From: an uncultured Dialister sp.
GTDB taxonomy: Bacteria; Bacillota; Negativicutes; Veillonellales; Dialisteraceae
Assembly (NCBI RefSeq): GCF_900541605.1
Contig: NZ_UQKJ01000009.1
Span: 1-33,877 of the forward strand
Reading direction: 5' to 3'
Length of the DNA stretch: 33,877 bases
Below, piece after piece: positions 20,666-29,772 of this stretch. Below the pieces are notes generated by a model. That model saw nothing but the letters and a program-made list of their open reading frames with translations, was not told the DNA's origin and did not search any database. Made by a program: the position numbers and the translations under genes. Numbering within the stretch: position 1 is the first letter of the stretch; every line of letters begins with the position of its first letter.

Positions 20666-22456
20666 ATGAGTATTTCCATGAGGCTCCGCATGTTTTTCCG
20701 GAAGCCTTACAATGTAATTCTTGTGGTCCTTTTTGTGGCCCTTGTGCTCTTGACACTGCTGCCCCTGCTTTCCATCGTGCTGGATACGGTGACTGTCCAT
20801 TCATCAGAAGTTATGCGCATCCATGGCACCCATGCAGGGGACTTTACTGACTACCACTGGCGTAAAATTCTCATGGACGGTTCCAACAGTGTCAATATTT
20901 TTTATAAGCCCTTGTGGAACACCATCCTTATATCCCTGGCTACCTGCGCCATTTCCATCGGCCTTGGCGGCAGCATGGCCTGGCTTATTACCCGGAGCGA
21001 TATCAAATATAAATCGTTCCTGTCAGCCCTTTTCGTGGTGCCCTACATTATGCCGTCCTGGACATTGGCCCTGGCGTGGCTGGATTTTTTCCGGAATCCC
21101 CTTGTAGGCGGTGTTCCGGGCATCTTTACATCCCTTACGGGCATTGTGACGCCCAACTGGTTCGCCTATGGTTTCTTTCCCATATCCGTGGTCCAGGGAC
21201 TTCATTATGCTCCTTTTGCCTATATCCTGATTGGCGGCATATTAAAGAATATGGATGCAAATCTGGAAGAAGCGGCCCAGCTGCTCCATGCATCCCGTAT
21301 GCAGATACTGAAGCGAATCACCCTGCCCATGGTAAAGCCAGCCATCCTGTCCACATTTCTTCTGGCCTTTTCCAGCTCCATGAGTGCCTTTGCCGTGCCT
21401 GCATTCCTGGGAGCCCCCGTGCGGTACCAGGTCCTCACGACTCAGTTGTACCGTACGCTCCAGGGATTGAATCCTGGCTACGGATATGTGATGGCCCTGG
21501 TGCTTATTCTTATCGGCGTGGGAATTATGCTGGTGAATCAGAAAGTACTGGACGGTCGTAAATCCTATACCACCATTACCGGTAAAAGTTCCCAGATTTC
21601 CCTCGTCAAGCTCCGGGGACTTCGGATGCCTCTCTCCATCGGCCTTTCTATTTTACTGGTCTGCATCACCGTAGTACCTCTGATTACCTTTGCCGTAGAA
21701 TCTTTCATCGTGGAACCGGGAAATTATTCCTTGAACAACTTCAGTACCGTATTCTGGACCGGTGCCGGGTCTACGGACATTGCCAATGGGGAACCGGGTA
21801 TCCTTCGAAATCACAGTGTATACCATGGACTCATGAACAGCCTTGTGCTCTCGGTGGTCTGCGCTTTCTGTGCCGGTACTATCGGTATCCTTGCAGGTTA
21901 TGCCATTGTCCGGAAGAAGGGAACCTTCCTTTCCGGTGCTGTGAGCCACCTCACCTTCTTCCCATACCTTATCCCAAGCATGGCCTTTGGCGCTATTTAC
22001 CTGTCCATGTTCAGCGTGCCCCGGGGACCGATTCCGGCTCTCTATGGGACCTTTGCTATCCTGGCCCTTATCGGTACTGTGAAATACCTGCCCTTTGCCT
22101 CCAAGTCCGGCATTAACTGCATGCTGCAACTGGGCAGTGAAATCGAAGAGTCCGCCATGATTATGGGCATTCCCTGGTGGAAGCGGATGGTGCGTATCAT
22201 TATTCCTATCCAGAAGACAAGTATCCTTTCCGGATACCTGCTTCCCTTTATTTCCTGCATGAGAGAACTGTCCCTCTTTATCCTGCTGGTGACTCCGTCC
22301 ACCGCTGTACTGACGACCATGCTCTTCCAGTACAATGAAAAGGGCTGGAACCAGTATGCCAACGCCATCAACCTGCTCATCGTATTCGTCGTACTCTTCG
22401 TTAACTGGATTATTAATAAGCTCACCGGAGCTTCCATAGATAAGGGGATCGGTTAA
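20666..22456 (+). CDS. ABC transporter permease, fused double MetI-like domain (FbpB-like)
   Basis: 596 residues, about twelve membrane helices. Two copies of the inner-membrane permease domain are joined in one chain, the arrangement of FbpB-type iron(III) permeases. Each half has its ATPase-contact EAA loop: EEAAQLLHASRMQILKRITLP (about 208-228) and EESAMIMGIPWWKRMVRIIIP (about 491-511). GGGAGAGG precedes the ATG. The ATPase gene starts 2 nt after the stop codon. Confidence 0.9.
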   Translation: MSISMRLRMFFRKPYNVILVVLFVALVLLTLLPLLSIVLDTVTVHSSEVMRIHGTHAGDFTDYHWRKILMDGSNSVNIFYKPLWNTILISLATCAISIGLGGSMAWLITRSDIKYKSFLSALFVVPYIMPSWTLALAWLDFFRNPLVGGVPGIFTSLTGIVTPNWFAYGFFPISVVQGLHYAPFAYILIGGILKNMDANLEEAAQLLHASRMQILKRITLPMVKPAILSTFLLAFSSSMSAFAVPAFLGAPVRYQVLTTQLYRTLQGLNPGYGYVMALVLILIGVGIMLVNQKVLDGRKSYTTITGKSSQISLVKLRGLRMPLSIGLSILLVCITVVPLITFAVESFIVEPGNYSLNNFSTVFWTGAGSTDIANGEPGILRNHSVYHGLMNSLVLSVVCAFCAGTIGILAGYAIVRKKGTFLSGAVSHLTFFPYLIPSMAFGAIYLSMFSVPRGPIPALYGTFAILALIGTVKYLPFASKSGINCMLQLGSEIEESAMIMGIPWWKRMVRIIIPIQKTSILSGYLLPFISCMRELSLFILLVTPSTAVLTTMLFQYNEKGWNQYANAINLLIVFVVLFVNWIINKLTGASIDKGIG

Positions 22457-22457
22457 T

Positions 22458-23576
22458 ATGCCTGAAATTATTCTGAAAAATGTCACAAAAACCTTCGACC
22501 ATATCAATGCGGTGGACCATTTAAACCTGACCATCCGGGATCGTGACTTTATTACCCTCCTTGGCCCTTCGGGTTGCGGCAAAACCACCACACTTCGCAT
22601 GATAGCGGGACTGGAGACACCGACGGAAGGAGAAATCCTCATCGATGGGGAAACCGTATTTTCTGCGGAAAAGGGTATCGATGTGCCGCCGCAGAAACGG
22701 AATGTGGGATTCCTGTTCCAGAACTATGCCCTCTGGCCCCACATGACGGTGCTCCAGAATATCACCTTCGGTCTGGAAAACCTGAAATGGGATAAGGACA
22801 AGATCCGCCAGCGTACGGAAAAGCTCATGAAAATGCTGAAAATTGAAGAATATGGAAACCGCTATCCCGCGGAACTTTCCGGCGGCCAGCAGCAGCGGGT
22901 GGCCATTGCCCGTACCTTGGCCACGGGTCCCCGTATCCTGCTCATGGATGAACCGCTATCAAACCTGGATGCGAAACTTCGTATGGAAATGCGATCAGAG
23001 CTGAAGCGCCTCCATTTGGATACGGATTCCACTTTTGTTTACGTGACCCATGACCAGTTGGAAGCTATGACGCTGGCGACAAAAATTTCCCTCATGAAGA
23101 AGGGAAAACTCCAGCAGTTTGCACCGCCCCTCACCGTATACAATGAGCCGGCCAACGCTTTCACCGCTGATTTCATTGGGAACCCCAGTATCAATCTCAT
23201 TCCTGTAAAGGTGGAGGAGAAAAGGGAAAATATATTGGTCCTGGATATGGGCAGCCATAAAGTACGCTTCACATCGAAGGGAAACGCAGATACCCGGCAG
23301 GGGGATATACTGACACTGGGCATTCGTCCGGAAAACATAGAGATTACGGATGAAGGCGGCCTGGAAGCCAAAGTCTACTCTACTCTCCCCAGCGGCATGG
23401 AAACCGTAGTGAAACTGGAAACCGCCGGCCTTATTCTGACAGCCGTTGTCTTTGGAGACAGCGATTTCCGAATTAATGACACCGTAAAAATCCGTTTCCG
23501 CTCCAATCGCAACCATCTCTTCCGAAAAGAAGGAGACCAGGAGCGGATTGCCAGTGGAAGCCTGCAGAGCCTGTAA
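22458..23576 (+). CDS. ABC transporter ATPase, iron/polyamine type (FbpC/PotA-like)
   Basis: 372 residues. The N-terminal nucleotide-binding domain has Walker A GPSGCGKTT (about 37-45), Q-loop F-Q-N-Y, signature LSGGQQQRVAIARTL, Walker B LLMDEPLSNLD and the switch His in VTHDQ. A C-terminal regulatory TOBE-type domain follows (from about 240). The start codon is 1 nt from the permease stop, so the two are translationally coupled. It powers uptake of the ligand bound by the lipoprotein two genes upstream. Confidence 0.9.
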   Translation: MPEIILKNVTKTFDHINAVDHLNLTIRDRDFITLLGPSGCGKTTTLRMIAGLETPTEGEILIDGETVFSAEKGIDVPPQKRNVGFLFQNYALWPHMTVLQNITFGLENLKWDKDKIRQRTEKLMKMLKIEEYGNRYPAELSGGQQQRVAIARTLATGPRILLMDEPLSNLDAKLRMEMRSELKRLHLDTDSTFVYVTHDQLEAMTLATKISLMKKGKLQQFAPPLTVYNEPANAFTADFIGNPSINLIPVKVEEKRENILVLDMGSHKVRFTSKGNADTRQGDILTLGIRPENIEITDEGGLEAKVYSTLPSGMETVVKLETAGLILTAVVFGDSDFRINDTVKIRFRSNRNHLFRKEGDQERIASGSLQSL

Positions 23577-23590
23577 CTCAATAAAACATT

Positions 23591-23626
23591 AAAACCGGAC
23601 ACCTTCGAGGTGCCCGGTTTTATAAT
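23591..23626 (+). terminator. Terminator of the iron-type ABC operon
   Basis: AAAACCGGACACCT pairs with AGGTGCCCGGTTTT around TCG, followed by ATAAT, 14 bp past the ATPase stop. Confidence 0.9.
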
Positions 23627-23755
23627 ACCCTGAGATCTCCGGAAGGTATTGGGGGGAATTTGTTTTTCTAATCAGATTCGCAGTCACCCCAGAAAAAGAA
23701 AAATTTGTATAAATGCATAATAATACATAAAATTCCATAAATATTGCGATTTCTA

Positions 23756-23784
23756 TTGACTTATATGAATTATTATGCTAAATT
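23756..23784 (+). promoter_or_regulatory. Promoter of the alanine racemase operon
   Basis: TTGACT (23756-23761), 17-nt spacer, TAAATT (23779-23784), after a strongly AT-rich stretch that could act as an UP element. Confidence 0.75.
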
Positions 23785-23822
23785 ACTTATAATTATTAAA
23801 GCGGGGAAGGAGAGACAGAGCC

Positions 23823-24917
23823 ATGGAAGCTTCCTGTGTACAGATTGATACAGCCAGAATGATCCATAACATAAAAACCATCCGGGCCCATATCCCTCCG
23901 GATGTGCAGCTCATGGCAGTAGTAAAAAATGATGCCTATGGAAATGGGGCACTGAAAACCGCGGAACTTGCACTGGCCCATGGATTTTCCCTGATTGGCG
24001 TGGCCCGAGTGGAGGAGGCTTCATTTTTGCAAAAAAACGGAATTACTGCTCCCATTATGATACTGGGTCTTGTTCCGAAGGAAGAGTGGGAAGATGCTGT
24101 ACAGGGTGGCTTCCTGATTCCCCTGGATACGGAAAAAGACGCAGAGGCCCTCGAAGCAGCTGCCAAAGGGCTGGGCAAGAAAGCCCTGGTCATGGCAGCG
24201 GTAGACACTGGTCTTCATCGTATTGGTGCCTCTGTCGAAAAAACGGAAGCCCTGGTTTCCAAAATCCGCGCACTTCCCTTCCTGAAGCTCTGTGGCCTTT
24301 TTACCCATTTCATTGAACCGGAACTTCGAGATAAGAGCCGGACATGGAAGCAGCTGGACCTGTTTAAGAAGGCCCTTCTGGCGGTTGGCGATACGGAAGG
24401 TCTCCTGATTTCGGCGGCCGACAGCGCAGCGGCAGAAGATATGGAAGAAACCTGGTTCAATATGGTTCGTATCGGATGCCTTATCACCGGCATTCAGCCA
24501 TCAAAGGAAATGGCGCATCCCCTTCCCCTGGAGCCGGTATTTTCCCTGGTGAGCAAGGTCATCCACGTGCAGAAAGTGAAGAAAGGGGAAACCATTGGTT
24601 ACGACGGCACCTTTGAGGCTCCGGGTGATATGTATGTGGCCACGGTACCCATAGGATACGGGGACGGTTACCGACGAAGTCTTTCTGGCAAGGCATCGGT
24701 ACTGATACAGGGGAAAATGCGAAAAATCACGGGACTCATCTGTATGGACCAAATGATGGTAGAAGCAGATGCATCTGTAAAAACAGGAGATCCGGTGGTG
24801 CTGGTAGGAAAACAGGGAAGCCTGGAAATCAGGGCCACGAACCTGGCAGAAATGTGTGACGCCAATGTACACGAATTCCTGGGAGGATTTCGGTGTCTGG
24901 AGAAGAGATATATCTGA
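23823..24917 (+). CDS. alr: Alanine racemase family PLP enzyme
   Basis: 364 residues, full length for Alr, which makes D-alanine for peptidoglycan. Residues seen: Lys35 that binds PLP, in VVKNDAYGNG (usual VVKADAYGHG); VDTGLHRIG; Arg216 in MVRIG; catalytic Tyr260 in IGYDGTF; IGYGDGY; and MDQ at 308-310. GGGAAGGAG precedes the ATG. It is in one transcription unit with an amino-acid-binding lipoprotein, and near several other amino acid racemisation and deacylation genes. It could therefore be a second, catabolic or broad-specificity racemase rather than the essential one. The Asn in place of Ala after Lys35 and the unusual THF motif are small departures from the consensus. Confidence 0.85.
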   Translation: MEASCVQIDTARMIHNIKTIRAHIPPDVQLMAVVKNDAYGNGALKTAELALAHGFSLIGVARVEEASFLQKNGITAPIMILGLVPKEEWEDAVQGGFLIPLDTEKDAEALEAAAKGLGKKALVMAAVDTGLHRIGASVEKTEALVSKIRALPFLKLCGLFTHFIEPELRDKSRTWKQLDLFKKALLAVGDTEGLLISAADSAAAEDMEETWFNMVRIGCLITGIQPSKEMAHPLPLEPVFSLVSKVIHVQKVKKGETIGYDGTFEAPGDMYVATVPIGYGDGYRRSLSGKASVLIQGKMRKITGLICMDQMMVEADASVKTGDPVVLVGKQGSLEIRATNLAEMCDANVHEFLGGFRCLEKRYI

Positions 24918-24926
24918 GGGAGGAAA

Positions 24927-25793
24927 ATGATGATGAACAAGGGACTTATGAAAAAGATTTTTATCGGATTAGTAGCAGCAGGGGCCATTGCACTGGCTGC
25001 AGGCTGCGGCGGGGGACAGGCAGCCAAGTCGGGAGCTGCCTCGGCACCTAAGGCGCAGGCTGATCTTTTGAATACCATCAAGCAGAAAGGGGTACTTACC
25101 GTAGGAACTGCATCCGGCTATCCGCCCTATGAATTCATTGACGCCTCCAAGAAGGATAAAGTCATCATCGGCGTGGATATGGAACTGGCCCAGAAGATTG
25201 CCGATAAGCTGGGGGTAAAGCTGGAAGTGGCGGATTCGAACTTCACAGCCCTCCTCTCTTCCCTCACTGCTGGTAAAGTGGATATGGCCATTGCCGGTAT
25301 CAATGCTACTGAAGAACGTAAGAAATCCATGGATTTCTCTGATGGCTACCTGCCGGCCCATGAAAAGATTATGGTCAGAAAGGAAGATGCCGGTAAATAC
25401 AAGACTCTCGCCGATTTTCAAGGGAAAATCGTAGGCGCCCAGAAGGCAACTACCGAGGAAGCCATCGCCCAGAAGGAACTGAAGGACTCGAAACTGGTTC
25501 TTCTGGACCACGTGCCGGATGTGGTGATGGAGCTGAAACACGGGAAAGTGGATGGCCTGGTGGTACAGGACATCGTGGCTCAGCAGTACCTTGTTTTCAA
25601 CGATGACCTCGTCCTGTCCGATGTGAACTTCGCCACATCTAAGGACATGTACACCGTAGTAGCCCTGCCGAAGGGTAATCCGGAACTCATGAAAGTGGTA
25701 AACGAAGTAATCAAGGAGAATACGGATAACGGAAACTTCGAGAAGTGGGTCCAGGAAGCCAGCAAGAAAGCCGTAGAAAACGCAAAACAGTGA
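24927..25793 (+). CDS. Amino acid ABC transporter substrate-binding lipoprotein (family 3)
   Basis: 288 residues. Three ATG codons in a row (24927, 24930, 24933) follow GGGAGG; spacing favours the second or third. A lipoprotein signal ends L-A-A-G-C. The mature protein has the family 3 pattern: KQKGVLTVGTASGYPPYEFID, GVDMELAQKIADKLG, SLTAGKVDMAIAGINAT EER and MDFSDGYLPAHEKIMV. This family binds polar amino acids, cystine included. No permease or ATPase of the matching type is in the window, so it is an orphan in an operon with alr. Cystine is an attractive ligand given the Cys-responsive operon that converges on it, but that is inference. Confidence 0.85.
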   Translation: MMMNKGLMKKIFIGLVAAGAIALAAGCGGGQAAKSGAASAPKAQADLLNTIKQKGVLTVGTASGYPPYEFIDASKKDKVIIGVDMELAQKIADKLGVKLEVADSNFTALLSSLTAGKVDMAIAGINATEERKKSMDFSDGYLPAHEKIMVRKEDAGKYKTLADFQGKIVGAQKATTEEAIAQKELKDSKLVLLDHVPDVVMELKHGKVDGLVVQDIVAQQYLVFNDDLVLSDVNFATSKDMYTVVALPKGNPELMKVVNEVIKENTDNGNFEKWVQEASKKAVENAKQ

Positions 25794-25803
25794 AATAATG
25801 GAC

Positions 25804-25850
25804 AAAAAAGGAGAGTCACAACAACCGGATGTGACTCTCCTTTTTCATTT
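25804..25850. terminator. Bidirectional terminator between converging operons
   Basis: AAAAAAGGAGAGTCACA pairs with TGTGACTCTCCTTTTT around CAACCGGA. It serves the alr operon on plus and the T-box operon on minus. Confidence 0.95.
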
Positions 25851-25878
25851 TGATACAGCCATTCAGGCTGTACCCACG

Positions 25879-26280
25879 TTATTGTACCGGCCGTACAAAG
25901 ATGCGGAGTTTACGGAAGGCCCGGCCTCCGCGGAGACCGCCGCCCATGACCTGCCCGCCGGCCCTGGCGTAGCTGGCATGGATATGGATGAAGAGGGGGC
26001 TGTCAGTCTTGGGGTACACGGCTTTCAGGTCCTCGTCCATCAGTTCTTTTTTCATGACTTCACCGGTGAAAGAAAGGATTTCAGCGGCTCCCAGGCAGGG
26101 AGTAGACCCGACTTTCAGGGGCAACTCGTTCCGTATGGGTGTGGCAAAGACCAGGTCCTTCACAGAGCCGATGGCGTTGACGATGACTGCGCTTTCCCAG
26201 CCCTTTTCGACGATGTACCGGTCAATGGTCTGGAGAATATCTTCGTTTGTATCGACAATGATTTCGTACCAGTTATCCAC
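25879..26280 (-). CDS. PPC/DUF296 domain protein
   Basis: 133 residues, a single PPC (plants and prokaryotes conserved, DUF296) domain: AVIVNAIGSVKDLVFATP, EILSFTGEV, then PLFIHIHASYARAGGQVMGG, whose clustered histidines suggest a metal site. The molecular role of the bacterial stand-alone proteins is poorly known despite the old DNA-binding label. GTG start with GGAG 7 nt before it. It begins 2 nt after the dapA-like stop, so it is the last gene of the T-box operon. Confidence 0.75.
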   Translation of the reverse strand: MDNWYEIIVDTNEDILQTIDRYIVEKGWESAVIVNAIGSVKDLVFATPIRNELPLKVGSTPCLGAAEILSFTGEVMKKELMDEDLKAVYPKTDSPLFIHIHASYARAGGQVMGGGLRGGRAFRKLRIFVRPVQ

Positions 26281-26282
26281 GG

Positions 26283-27197
26283 TCAGACTCCATATTTATC
26301 CAGTACGCCAAGATCTTTCATTACCTTTTCCAGCTTTTTCAGCGGTTCACCGTCATAGTCCTGGTAAGGACGTCGTACGTGGCCACCGGGGAGGCCGAGG
26401 AGGTTCAGGGCTGCTTTGATGACCACCGGATTGGATACTTCATAGAGCTCCATGAGGAGAGGGAAATATTTGAAATATTCTGCCCGTCCTTCGTTCATGA
26501 TGTCTGTGGAAGTCCAGGGGCGCGCATATCTGGCCACTTCCTCCGGGATAATATTGCCGCCGATATTGGCAAGGCCTGTGCCGCCTACGGCCAGTGTGGG
26601 GAGGACAATGGAGTACCAGGGGGAATCGCAGCACATGATTTTTACTTTTCCTTCCGTCAGGCGCTGTACCTGTACCAGCTGGTATACGCTTCCGGTAGCT
26701 TCTTTATCTACTACGAAGTTCTTATGCTTTGCGGCCAGCCTCTGGATGGTCTCCGGTTCCACCTGGACACCTAGGCGGGAGGGATTGTTGTAAATGCCGC
26801 AGGGAAGAGTGGTGGAGCCCATGCAGGTGTCCAGATGGATGAACGCATCTTCCTGGGGAATGAGTACATAGGGAGGAATGGTGAAAATGACGCCATCCGC
26901 CCCTTCATCTTCCAGGAATCTGGCAAATTCTACTTCCCCTTCCGTTGTTGCGGAAGCGGCGCTGAAGAAGACCGGGATCCGGTGATTTACGTACTTGATT
27001 GTTTCTCTGACGATGGCCTTCTTTTCTTCCAGGGAAAGAAGGGTTACCTCAGCAGCGGAGCCGAGGACGAAGAGCTGGTTTGTGCCATACCGGATCTGCC
27101 GGTCGATGAGCACTTTGAATCCATCAAAATCAATTTCGCCTTTTGCGGTAAAGGGGATAGGCATAGCTACCCAGGAACCCTGTAAATTCATTGCCAT
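26283..27197 (-). CDS. DapA-family Schiff-base lyase/aldolase, substrate unknown
   Basis: 304 residues of the dihydrodipicolinate synthase / N-acetylneuraminate lyase barrel. The Schiff-base Lys165 (VVDKEATG), Tyr136 and Arg141 (GIYNNPSR) are in place. The pyruvate-carboxylate loop, normally GTTGE or GSTGE, reads G-S-A-A-E (46-50), so a standard dihydrodipicolinate synthase role is doubtful. AGGAGG is 8 nt before the ATG. It is in the T-box operon after metQ, which suggests a role in handling an imported or deacylated amino-acid-related keto acid, but this is inference. Confidence 0.75.
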   Translation of the reverse strand: MAMNLQGSWVAMPIPFTAKGEIDFDGFKVLIDRQIRYGTNQLFVLGSAAEVTLLSLEEKKAIVRETIKYVNHRIPVFFSAASATTEGEVEFARFLEDEGADGVIFTIPPYVLIPQEDAFIHLDTCMGSTTLPCGIYNNPSRLGVQVEPETIQRLAAKHKNFVVDKEATGSVYQLVQVQRLTEGKVKIMCCDSPWYSIVLPTLAVGGTGLANIGGNIIPEEVARYARPWTSTDIMNEGRAEYFKYFPLLMELYEVSNPVVIKAALNLLGLPGGHVRRPYQDYDGEPLKKLEKVMKDLGVLDKYGV

Positions 27198-27219
27198 AAT
27201 AAAACCTCCTGAATAATAA

Positions 27220-28068
27220 TTATCGTAAATAGTCCGGAAGAATCCAGAAGCTGCCCTGGGTCTTCATGAAATCTTTGAATTCCGGCGACTTATAGGCAGC
27301 CACCAGATCCTTGGCCCACTGGGTGTCTTTATTCTTCTCGTTAATGCAGATGGCCATGTACATCTTATCGTTAATGTCCTTTTCCGTTTCCGGATAGAGG
27401 ACGGAATTGAAGTCAATCTTTGCATTATAGGCATCGGAACCGCGCAGGATGATATAAGCGGCATCGGTTCTTACGGATGGGATGGTTGGCCCCTTCATTT
27501 CTTTGAAGTTCAGATTTTTCGGATTAGAAGTAATATCTGCCGCCGTCACATGGTTCGGATCTTTGGAGGGATCCAGGGTAATCCAGCCCAGATGGCTGAG
27601 GAGCTGGTAAGAACGGGCCAGGTTGGAAGCATCATTCGGTACCAGGATGGTATCGCCATCGGCTACCTGGTCCAGGGATGTCTTACTGCCTGCGTAGAGC
27701 CCCGTAGGAACGGTGGGGGTTGCCAGGATGGTGGTCAGGTGGGTGCCCTTGCTGTCATTGATAGCATCGATCCAGGCCTGGTGGGCGTCCACATGGAAAT
27801 CGATCTGGCCTTCTTCCAGTGCCATTTCGCGCTGTACGGAGTCCTTAATGTTTACGGCTTCCAGCTTATATCCCTTCTTTTCCAGGATAGGCTTTACGCC
27901 AGCCTCAAAAAGGTCCGATGTGGCTGTAGGCATGACCCTGTATTTCAATACCTTTTTTGTACCCTGGTCAGCGGATGCTTTCTGGCTGTCAGAAGAACCG
28001 CCGCAGCCTGCGGTGACCAGTAAAAGGCTGCTGACCAATAATGCCCCGATTGCTTTCCAGATTTTCAT
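27220..28068 (-). CDS. metQ: MetQ/NlpA-type substrate-binding lipoprotein
   Basis: 282 residues from the ATG after GGAGG; the longer frame starts before that site. Lipobox V-T-A-G-C at about 17-21. The NlpA family pattern is clear: ILEKKGYKLEAVNIKD, QIDFHVDAHQAW, ILVPNDASNLARSYQLL and a C-terminal SPEFKDFM. It delivers methionine or a related sulfur amino acid to MetNI. It is preceded by 16 bp after metI. The Cys-type T-boxes of the operon suggest cysteine, cystine or a Cys derivative could be the true ligand. Confidence 0.85.
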   Translation of the reverse strand: MKIWKAIGALLVSSLLLVTAGCGGSSDSQKASADQGTKKVLKYRVMPTATSDLFEAGVKPILEKKGYKLEAVNIKDSVQREMALEEGQIDFHVDAHQAWIDAINDSKGTHLTTILATPTVPTGLYAGSKTSLDQVADGDTILVPNDASNLARSYQLLSHLGWITLDPSKDPNHVTAADITSNPKNLNFKEMKGPTIPSVRTDAAYIILRGSDAYNAKIDFNSVLYPETEKDINDKMYMAICINEKNKDTQWAKDLVAAYKSPEFKDFMKTQGSFWILPDYLR

Positions 28069-28084
28069 GATTGTTTCCTCCTTG

Positions 28085-28747
28085 TTATGAATGGACACGG
28101 GATTTCTTTGAAAAATAGTTGCCTAAGGTCTGTACAGTCTGGACGATGGCAATTAATATGACAACCGTCAGTATCATGACCGGCAGGTTCAGCCGTTCAT
28201 AGCCATAGGTCAGCGCCATATCGCCGATGCCGCCGGCACCGATGGCTCCGGCCTGGGCGGTGGCGGAAATCAGGGAAATGGTCCCTATGGTGACTGCCAG
28301 GATCATGGAGCTCCTTGCTTCCGGAAGGATGAAGTGCCAGATGATCTGGAAATAGGAAGCACCCATGGATTTGGCAGCTTCGATAATGCCCTTATCAACG
28401 CCTAGAAGGCTGTTTTCGAAAAGCCGGGCCATGTAGGGAGTAATGAAAACGATGAGCGGGACCAGGGCCGCCGTTGCCCCGATGCGGGTGCCGACGATAA
28501 ACTTGGTCAGCGGGAAGATAAATACCATGAGGATGATGAACGGCACACTTCGTACCAGGTTCACCAGTGTATTCAGGATGAGGAAAATCGGTTTATTTTC
28601 CAGAAGGCCCCCTTCGTTGGTCAGGACAAGGGCCAGGGCCAGGATAGAGGCCAGCACCGTTCCGATGACCAGGGAAATACTGACCATGTAAAAGGTGGCT
28701 CTCAATGCGGTGATAATATCACCCACAGGAATGACAGAAAGACTCAT
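28085..28747 (-). CDS. metI: MetI-type ABC permease
   Basis: 220 residues, five to six membrane helices, with the EAA loop IIEAAKSMGASYFQIIWHFILP at about 130-151. The ATG at 28747 follows GGAGGTG and overlaps the metN stop by 1 nt, so a longer in-frame start at 28768 is unlikely. It forms the channel with the ATPase encoded upstream. Confidence 0.9.
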   Translation of the reverse strand: MSLSVIPVGDIITALRATFYMVSISLVIGTVLASILALALVLTNEGGLLENKPIFLILNTLVNLVRSVPFIILMVFIFPLTKFIVGTRIGATAALVPLIVFITPYMARLFENSLLGVDKGIIEAAKSMGASYFQIIWHFILPEARSSMILAVTIGTISLISATAQAGAIGAGGIGDMALTYGYERLNLPVMILTVVILIAIVQTVQTLGNYFSKKSRVHS

Positions 28748-29772
28748 TATTGTTTCACCTCCGAGCATACGACGCCATTTTCTTCTGCAAATCTGATGAT
28801 TTTTTCTATTTCTTCATCGCTGCCGATAATCTGCAGGATAACGATACCCACAGGGTGGCCGCACAGTTCTGCCACCGCAGCGTGGAGGATTCTTGTTTCT
28901 GCCTGAAATTTTTTATTGATTCGCCAGATCAGGCTGCTTGTGGCATTCTGGTTCAGGAATTTAAAGTTGAAAACCTTGAAATGGAGAGCTTTCTCCGTCT
29001 CAATCTGATGCCATACGGATGGGGAGACCTGGTCAGGGATGACGGTGCGTACGAAATCGGCGGTAACCTGCTGCCGGGGATTGCTGAAGACCGTGAAAAT
29101 ATCGCCGCTTTCTATGATTTGCCCTGCCTTCATGACAGCCACCTTGTTGCAGATCTGCTGGATAGCCTTGATCTGGTGGGTTACCATGACGATGGTAATA
29201 TGCATTTCCCGATTAATTTTCCGAAGCAGTTCCAGAATGGCGGTCATGGTGTCCGGGTCCAGGGCGCTGGTCGCTTCGTCGCTCAGGATGATGGTGGGGT
29301 CCATGGCCAAGGCCCTTGCGATACCGACACGCTGTTTCTGCCCACCGGAAAGCTGGTCCGGATATACATCGGCCTTGTCTCCCAGCCCTACGAAGGACAG
29401 GAGCTTTTCCGTCTTTTCTTTGATTTCCTGCTTGCTTTTTCCCGCCAGTACCATGGGAATGGCCACGTTATCGAAGACGCTTTTTGAATTCAACAGGTTG
29501 AACTGCTGGAAAATCATTCCGATATGCCGCCGCTCTTTCCGCATTTCATTGAAGGACAGCCGGCCCACCGACTTTCCATCCACCATGACTTCACCTTCCG
29601 TCGGTGTTTCCAGGGCGTTGATCATACGGATCAGTGTGGATTTTCCGGCGCCGCTGAATCCGATGATTCCGTAAATATCTCCGTCTTCAATGGTGAGGTT
29701 CACGTGATCCAGGGCCTTTACGGTTTTCCCTTTTGTTTTGAATATTTTTGTTACATTTTTGAATTCAATCAC
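28747..29772 (-). CDS. metN: MetN-type ABC ATPase with C-terminal NIL domain
   Basis: 341 residues. ATPase domain: Walker A GFSGAGKST (about 38-46), LSGGQKQRVGIARAL, ILSDEATSALD, VTHQ. The C-terminal part (about 265-341, with SSLIWRINKKFQAETRILHA and HPVGIVILQI) is the NIL domain. In MetN this domain binds methionine and inhibits transport, so substrate feedback is expected here too. GTG start overlapping the amidohydrolase stop by 8 bp; AGAGG precedes it. Confidence 0.9.
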   Translation of the reverse strand: MIEFKNVTKIFKTKGKTVKALDHVNLTIEDGDIYGIIGFSGAGKSTLIRMINALETPTEGEVMVDGKSVGRLSFNEMRKERRHIGMIFQQFNLLNSKSVFDNVAIPMVLAGKSKQEIKEKTEKLLSFVGLGDKADVYPDQLSGGQKQRVGIARALAMDPTIILSDEATSALDPDTMTAILELLRKINREMHITIVMVTHQIKAIQQICNKVAVMKAGQIIESGDIFTVFSNPRQQVTADFVRTVIPDQVSPSVWHQIETEKALHFKVFNFKFLNQNATSSLIWRINKKFQAETRILHAAVAELCGHPVGIVILQIIGSDEEIEKIIRFAEENGVVCSEVKQ

